A DNA stretch of 11,148 bases from Tissierellia bacterium (GTDB taxonomy: Bacteria > Bacillota > Clostridia > Tissierellales > Sedimentibacteraceae). Position 1 is the first letter of the stretch. Every line of letters starts with the position of its first letter. Made by a program: the position numbers and the translations under genes. Where the stretch lies: contig JAQVRY010000029.1 of assembly GCA_028700795.1 (NCBI GenBank), forward strand, positions 1 to 11,148, read 5' to 3'. The notes under the pieces were generated by a model that saw only the letters and a program-made list of their open reading frames with translations, searched no databases and was not told the DNA's origin. Shown piece by piece: positions 6,032 to 11,148 of this stretch.

Positions 6032-6060
6032 TTGCAAAAGAAGATTATTTTTTGTATAAT
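6032..6060 (+). promoter_or_regulatory. sigma-A promoter of the addBA operon
   Basis: TTGCAA (6032-6037), a 17-bp spacer and a perfect TATAAT (6055-6060). Transcription would begin near 6067, which leaves the ATG at 6073 almost leaderless and supports the ATG at 6109 as the real addB start. Confidence 0.6.
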
Positions 6061-6108
6061 GAAATATAATGTATGAGCAAGAAATACTTTACGACAAGGG
6101 TGGAATTT

Positions 6109-9100
6109 ATGACTTTAAGAATTATTGCAGGAAGAGCAAACACCGGGAAATCATCATATATTTATGATGAAATTAAAACACATGCTAAAGAAATAAAAGA
6201 GAATTTGATATTGATTGTTCCTGAGCTCATGACATATCAAGCTGAAAGTGATATTATTGAGAGATTTGACTTGCCGGGTATTATGAATGTGGAAATTTTA
6301 AGCTTTAAGAGACTTGAAAGTAAGGTGCTTGAAGAAGTTGGAGGCCTGAAGGTTCAGGATATCAGCGTTTTCGGAAAAATCATGCTTCTTAAGCAAATAT
6401 TTGAAGAAAATAAGGACAAACTTAAAATTTATGGGAATTCATACAAGCAAAGCGGATTCTTAAAAGAATTTGAAGAATTGACAGCTGAATTCAAACAAAA
6501 CTTAGTTGATAGCCAATCATTGAAAAAAGCAGCCCAAGATGTGACAGATGAGATTTTAATGCGAAAATTATCTGATATTGAATTGATTTATTCTGAATTC
6601 AATGAAAGAACCAATAACAAATATTTTGATGAAGAAGACAAAACTAATTTGTTCATTTCTTTGATTAAGGAATCAGTATATATTAAAAACTCTAAAATAT
6701 GGATTGACGGGTTTGAAAGTTTTAATCACCAAAGACTTAATCTAATAAAAAATCTTTGTGATTATTCAAGGTCTGTAACAATTTCTTTGAATATTGATTC
6801 TTCTTATTTTGATGAGTTAGAGGATAAGGACGATTTTGAAGCATTTAGTATTATTTATGGTACATACATTACACTAAAAAATTTAGATAATGATATAGAA
6901 ATAATATCCGTAAAGGATAACAAGTCATCTTCTTTAGAAATAAAAGCTATCGAAAAAAACATATTTTCCTTGAACACGGAAGAATATGAAAATGATACAG
7001 AAAATATTACTATATTCTCTTCTTTAAATCCATATACGGAAACACAAAAAACAGCAGCTAAAATAATATCTCTTGTACGAGACGAAGGTTTTAGATGGAG
7101 AGATATAAAGGTTGCAGTCGGGAATATGGATACCTATGAAACAGATATTAAAAGAATATTTGCTCAATATGAAATACCATACTTCTTAGATGTAAAAAGA
7201 GATATTTTAAACAATCCATTAACCAAGTATATTCTTTCTATCCTCGATATTTTCATTTGGAAATTTAAACATGACAATGTTTTTGAGTACTTAAAAACAG
7301 GGTTTTCTCCTTTAAGCATTAACCAAGTGCATAATTTGGAGAATTATGTGCTGCAATATGGCATTGAGGGAGAAAAATGGTTTAGGGAATTTAAGCCTTT
7401 TGATAGGGATGAAGAAGAAACAACAAAAAAGTACAACATGGAAGAATACAGGAAATTATTTACTGATGATTTTGAAGTTGAAAGAAAGGGGATTAATAAA
7501 CTTAAAACTACCAATGAAATTACAAAACTTATATTTAATTATTTAGAGAAACACAATGTAAAAGAAAAGATGGAGAAGGCTGTCAAAGGATTTAATGCAA
7601 TGCATAAATTCGAAGAAGCCAGTGAATATTCTCAATGTTGGAACTATGTTATGGAAATTTTTGAGCAGCTATTGTTGGTTGGGCGAGACACTGAAATTTC
7701 TGTGAAAGACTATAGAAAAATGTTGGAAGCAGGCCTTGGCGAAGTTGAGGTTAGCATAATTCCACCTGCCATAGATAAGGTTGAAGTAGGAGAAATTGAC
7801 AGGATTGCCGTTACAAAGCCAAAGGCATTGTTTATAATAGGTGGAAATGACAGCAATTTGGATTCCAAAAATACGGAAAAAGGTTTACTGTTAAATGAAG
7901 AAAGAGAACTTCTCCTTGAAAATGATGTTAAGCTCACAAAAGGAGCAGATTATGACATATTTAAAGAAAAACATATGCTTTACAAGTTGTTTTCAAGTCC
8001 TACCAATAGATTTTACATAAGTTATCCTCTTGGCTTGGCAACAGGGGAAAGTTTGCAGCCATCATTGTACATTGATATATTGAAAAAGATTTTTATTAAT
8101 GTTAAGGAAGGCTCAGAGTTAAGTATTGCCGATGAATTAGAATTGGTTTCAAATTATAGTGGAACATATGATTATTTTGTGGAAAATATGAGGAATTATA
8201 TTGATGGTTATGAAATGGACAACCTTTGGAAGGATGTTTATTCATGGTATGAAAAAGAGGACAAAGAGAATTTTGATATAATTAATAAGGCTTTAAAATA
8301 TAAGAACTCAATGAATACTTTGGAACCTGAGATTATAAAAAATATTTACGAAAACAATATGACAATGACAGTTTCAAAATTAGAAAGCTATGCTGAGTGC
8401 CAGTTTAAATATTTTATGGCAAATGTGTTGAAACCAAGGGAAAGAGCTATTCAAAAAATAGAATTTTATGATTTAGGCAATATATATCACTCCGTTGTAG
8501 AAAGATTTATAAATAAATTAAATGAGGAATACATAGACATTAGCTTGTTGGAAAGAGATGTGGCAGAAGAGGAAGCTGCAATAATAACAAACGAGGTTTT
8601 AAAGGAACAGGAAGATAAGGTAACAGCTATTGAAGCAAATCACAGAAACAAATATATGAAGGAAAAAATAAAAAGGGTTATGAAAAGAACATGCTGGACA
8701 ATTGTACGGCAACTAAATTCAAGTGACTTTAGACCAAGGTATACGGAGCTTCAAATTGATTTGGTGGACAGCAATGATGAAAAGGCCAAAAAAGGAGTTT
8801 TTTTACCGCCTATCGAAATACCGGTGGAAACAGATAAGATTAAGGAAGTGTTAAAGCTAAGAGGAAAAATAGACAGAGTAGATGTTTTTGAAAATAACGA
8901 TATATTATATATAAGTATTATTGATTACAAATCTTCTCCCAATGATATTGACTTGGAAGATGCTTCAGAAGGTATCCAGGTTCAATTGATTGTGTATTTA
9001 AAAGCTTTAATTGACAAGGGAGAAGAATTATTTGGGAAAAAACCTCATATCGGTGGTATATTTTATTATTATATAAATGATCCTATCTATAGAGATGACA

Positions 9101-9540
9101 ATAAATCAAAGGAGCCGGAAGAAGAAATATTCAAAAGCTTGAAGCTTAAGGGCTTTGTATTAAAAGACAAAGAAGTTGTGCAATTTTTGGATAAAAATAT
9201 TGGTAATACCTCAAGTATTATACCTGTAGCTATAAAAAATAACGGGGAGTTTTATGATAGCAGAACTAAAGCATTAACGGAAGAAGCATTTAATAATTTA
9301 ATTGATATGGTTTATGAAAAGTGTTCGGATATGACAAAAAGTATTTTAGAAGGAAATATCAATATTGACCCTTACAAGAAATCCGACGGAAAAACACCCT
9401 GCACATATTGCGAATATATTAGTATTTGCCAGTTTGATAGCTCATTGGGAAATAAATTCCGATTAATCGGAAAAAACCATCCGGATTTTGAGCAGACACT
9501 CCAGGTTGTAGAGACAGAAACAGTGAAAGGGGAGACGTAA
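6109..9540 (+). CDS. addB: AddB subunit of the AddAB helicase-nuclease
   Basis: Subunit of the RecBCD-like AddAB complex that resects double-strand breaks for RecA loading. The 1143-aa length is normal for the family. The N-terminal GRANTGKS (8-15) is the Walker A motif of the UvrD-like fold. The C-terminal exonuclease domain begins around 750 and carries GKIDRVD followed by IIDYKSS with the catalytic D939 and K941, then GIQVQLIVYL. Four cysteines, C764 in YAECQFKYF and C1098, C1101 and C1107 in CTYCEYISIC, form the [4Fe-4S] staple that closes the nuclease domain, with the same spacing as in Bacillus AddB. An in-frame ATG at 6073 has no ribosome binding site and sits at the predicted transcript start. 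The ATG at 6109 follows AAGGGTGGA, so I choose it. The stop overlaps the addA start by one base, implying translational coupling. Confidence 0.95.
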   Translation: MTLRIIAGRANTGKSSYIYDEIKTHAKEIKENLILIVPELMTYQAESDIIERFDLPGIMNVEILSFKRLESKVLEEVGGLKVQDISVFGKIMLLKQIFEENKDKLKIYGNSYKQSGFLKEFEELTAEFKQNLVDSQSLKKAAQDVTDEILMRKLSDIELIYSEFNERTNNKYFDEEDKTNLFISLIKESVYIKNSKIWIDGFESFNHQRLNLIKNLCDYSRSVTISLNIDSSYFDELEDKDDFEAFSIIYGTYITLKNLDNDIEIISVKDNKSSSLEIKAIEKNIFSLNTEEYENDTENITIFSSLNPYTETQKTAAKIISLVRDEGFRWRDIKVAVGNMDTYETDIKRIFAQYEIPYFLDVKRDILNNPLTKYILSILDIFIWKFKHDNVFEYLKTGFSPLSINQVHNLENYVLQYGIEGEKWFREFKPFDRDEEETTKKYNMEEYRKLFTDDFEVERKGINKLKTTNEITKLIFNYLEKHNVKEKMEKAVKGFNAMHKFEEASEYSQCWNYVMEIFEQLLLVGRDTEISVKDYRKMLEAGLGEVEVSIIPPAIDKVEVGEIDRIAVTKPKALFIIGGNDSNLDSKNTEKGLLLNEERELLLENDVKLTKGADYDIFKEKHMLYKLFSSPTNRFYISYPLGLATGESLQPSLYIDILKKIFINVKEGSELSIADELELVSNYSGTYDYFVENMRNYIDGYEMDNLWKDVYSWYEKEDKENFDIINKALKYKNSMNTLEPEIIKNIYENNMTMTVSKLESYAECQFKYFMANVLKPRERAIQKIEFYDLGNIYHSVVERFINKLNEEYIDISLLERDVAEEEAAIITNEVLKEQEDKVTAIEANHRNKYMKEKIKRVMKRTCWTIVRQLNSSDFRPRYTELQIDLVDSNDEKAKKGVFLPPIEIPVETDKIKEVLKLRGKIDRVDVFENNDILYISIIDYKSSPNDIDLEDASEGIQVQLIVYLKALIDKGEELFGKKPHIGGIFYYYINDPIYRDDNKSKEPEEEIFKSLKLKGFVLKDKEVVQFLDKNIGNTSSIIPVAIKNNGEFYDSRTKALTEEAFNNLIDMVYEKCSDMTKSILEGNINIDPYKKSDGKTPCTYCEYISICQFDSSLGNKFRLIGKNHPDFEQTLQVVETETVKGET

Positions 9541-11148
9541 TGAATTGGACTGATGAACAACAGCGTATAATTGAGCTAAAAAACTCCAATCTATTGGTTT
9601 CTGCAGCAGCCGGCTCAGGAAAAACTGCTGTAATGGTGGAAAGAATAATTACTCTCATAAAAAACGGCGAAGACATAGACAGATTTTTGGTAGTGACATT
9701 TACCAAGGCAGCAGCAGCCGGTATGAAGAAAAAAATCCAAAGCTCATTGGTAAAAGCCTATCAAGGCAAGAAGGGAAATGTAAAGCATTTAAGGAAACAA
9801 TTATCCCTGCTAAACAGGTCTATGATTACTACTATTGACTCTTTTTGCATGGATGTTGTGAAGAAAAATTTCCATTTGGTTGATGTTGACCCTAATTTCA
9901 GGGTTGGTGACAACAGCGAATTAAGTATACTTTTGCAGGAGTCAATAGATGAAGCATTAGAAGAGGAATATGGAAATATTAATGAAAACGAAAATTTCAG
10001 AAAATTGGTTGAAGGATTTACCGGTAACAGAGGTGATGACGAGCTTAGTGATATAATTCAATCTATATACAAGTTTATTCTAAGCTTCCCCGACCCTTTT
10101 GCATGGCTTTCAGAAAGTGTTGAAAAGCTTCATATAACAGGAGAGGAATTAAAAAATTCAAAGTGGTTTGATGAAATTAAAAGTCATATTATGCTATTGT
10201 TGGACGGCTCAAAGGGTTATATCAATATGGCAATTGAAATATGCAATGAGCCTCACGGACCGGCACTTTATTTGGATACTTTAAAAAAGGATATGGACCT
10301 GGTTGAAAACCTTGAGCATCTTATAGAAACTGATACGGAAGAATTTATGAGAGCTTTAAAGGATTTTAAAGCACCGAGAGCTGCTTCTTTTAAAGAGGAG
10401 GATAATCCGAATGTAGATATTGAAAAGCAAATTGAAGTTAGTGGTTCAAAAAACAATAACAATTTGAGAGCAAAATACAAAGGTATTATCTCTTCAATAA
10501 AGAAATTACTGCCCTATGATTTGGACTATGATAAATATGCATTGGAAATTAACGAAATGCATGGCTCAATTGCCACATTAAGAGATTTAATTATAAAGAT
10601 AGATAAAATATATAAAGAAAAAAAGAATGAAAGCTCCATAGCTGATTTTAATGATTTAGAGCATTTTGCTTTAAATATATTAAGAAGCATCAATGAGACA
10701 GGGGAATTTAAACCTTCAGAAACAGCTGAATATTACAGGAAAAAATATAATTATATATTCATAGATGAATATCAAGATTCAAACAGTTTACAGGAAGCAA
10801 TCATTGAGCAAATCAAAAGAGACAACAATTTGTTCATGGTAGGCGATGTTAAGCAGAGCATATACAGATTCAGATTGGCAGACCCAAGTATTTTCAACAA
10901 TAAATATTCAACCTATGCTGAAGACAGCAATGAGATAAGTAAGGATACAGTAAACAGAAAAATTGATTTAAATAAGAATTTCAGAAGCAGGGATGAAATT
11001 TTAAAAGCTGTTAATTTTGTGTTCAAAAATATTATGTCAAAGGAATTAGGAGAAGTAGAATACGATGAAAAGGCAGCATTAAATACAGGAACAGAGTTTT
11101 CCGTTAATACTCCTGTTGAGCTTCATATTATTCATAAGAATGCTTCTT
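9540..11148 (+). CDS. addA: AddA subunit of the AddAB helicase-nuclease (cut by window end)
   Basis: The first 536 codons of the helicase-nuclease subunit, which is usually about 1200 residues, so the second half of the helicase and the C-terminal nuclease lie outside. The frame is open to the edge. Superfamily 1A helicase motifs are in order: AAGSGKT (Walker A, 23-29), VVTFTKAAAAGM (motif Ia, 51-62), TIDSFC (98-103), DEYQDS (Walker B, 409-414), VGDVKQSIYRFR (motif III, 434-445) and NFRS (480-483). In motif Ia the residue before the methionine is Gly instead of the Glu usual in TNAAAAEM, and Lys replaces Asn. The ATG overlaps the addB stop as TAATG, with GGGGAG about 7 bases upstream. Partner, role and regulation are shared with addB. 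Confidence 0.95.
   Translation, partial: MNWTDEQQRIIELKNSNLLVSAAAGSGKTAVMVERIITLIKNGEDIDRFLVVTFTKAAAAGMKKKIQSSLVKAYQGKKGNVKHLRKQLSLLNRSMITTIDSFCMDVVKKNFHLVDVDPNFRVGDNSELSILLQESIDEALEEEYGNINENENFRKLVEGFTGNRGDDELSDIIQSIYKFILSFPDPFAWLSESVEKLHITGEELKNSKWFDEIKSHIMLLLDGSKGYINMAIEICNEPHGPALYLDTLKKDMDLVENLEHLIETDTEEFMRALKDFKAPRAASFKEEDNPNVDIEKQIEVSGSKNNNNLRAKYKGIISSIKKLLPYDLDYDKYALEINEMHGSIATLRDLIIKIDKIYKEKKNESSIADFNDLEHFALNILRSINETGEFKPSETAEYYRKKYNYIFIDEYQDSNSLQEAIIEQIKRDNNLFMVGDVKQSIYRFRLADPSIFNNKYSTYAEDSNEISKDTVNRKIDLNKNFRSRDEILKAVNFVFKNIMSKELGEVEYDEKAALNTGTEFSVNTPVELHIIHKNAS

Noticed and set aside
6073..6108. ATG at 6073 as the addB start.
   Set aside because: It has no ribosome binding site and lies at the predicted transcription start; family alignment begins at MTLRIIAGRANTGKS from ATG 6109.
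1..11148. CRISPR arrays, tRNA or rRNA genes, insertion sequences.
   Set aside because: I found no regularly spaced long direct repeats, no tRNA-like cloverleaf or rRNA-like sequence, and no transposase gene in the window.

Overview
The window is AT-rich DNA with strong AAGGAGG-type ribosome binding sites, a TTG start, possible sporulation-type promoter elements and an addB-addA operon. Together these point to a low-GC Gram-positive anaerobe of the Clostridia/Tissierellia type. I cannot name the genus from the sequence alone.

Layout. (1) Positions 1-393 carry no convincing gene. They hold a cluster of GC-rich TCCGGGGA repeats (35-79), a strong bidirectional terminator hairpin (116-156) and two candidate promoters. 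(2) Positions 394-3657 look like one regulatory module. It has a TetR/DhaS-like regulator on the + strand that probably starts at a rare ATT codon at 394. Tail to tail with it, with overlapping stop codons, lies a 338-residue gene on the - strand. Divergent from that gene is a 461-residue radical SAM protein on the + strand with a TTG start. The 338-residue protein aligns along most of its length with the radical SAM protein but has lost the CxxxCxxC loop, the GGEP motif and the C-terminal cysteines, so it looks like a cluster-less pseudo-enzyme. The 210-bp divergent promoter region between the two paralogs holds three TGTC-N9-GACA palindromes spaced 28-29 bp apart, plus a fourth half-site in phase. 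They overlap the predicted promoters on both strands. A terminator-like hairpin follows the radical SAM gene. (3) Positions 3691-5266 carry an operon of an FMN nitroreductase-family protein and an ADP/ATP-dependent NAD(P)H-hydrate dehydratase (NnrD type), which suggests nicotinamide-cofactor metabolism or repair. (4) Positions 5272-5992 carry a DUF4163/DUF3298 (RsiV/PdaC-like) protein on the - strand, without a signal peptide, behind a promoter matching the sigma-K pattern AC-N16-CATAnnnTA. (5) From 6032 to the window end runs the addBA operon, encoding the two subunits of the AddAB helicase-nuclease that processes double-strand breaks. addA is cut by the window edge.

How the genes fit together. 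addBA is housekeeping recombination machinery, and the nitroreductase/nnrD pair is probably metabolic. The most unusual part is the TetR / pseudo-radical-SAM / radical-SAM module. My reading, which is inference, is that the TetR protein controls the divergent pair through the palindrome array, and that the cluster-less paralog works as a partner, substrate-holder or sensor for the active enzyme. The substrate is unknown.
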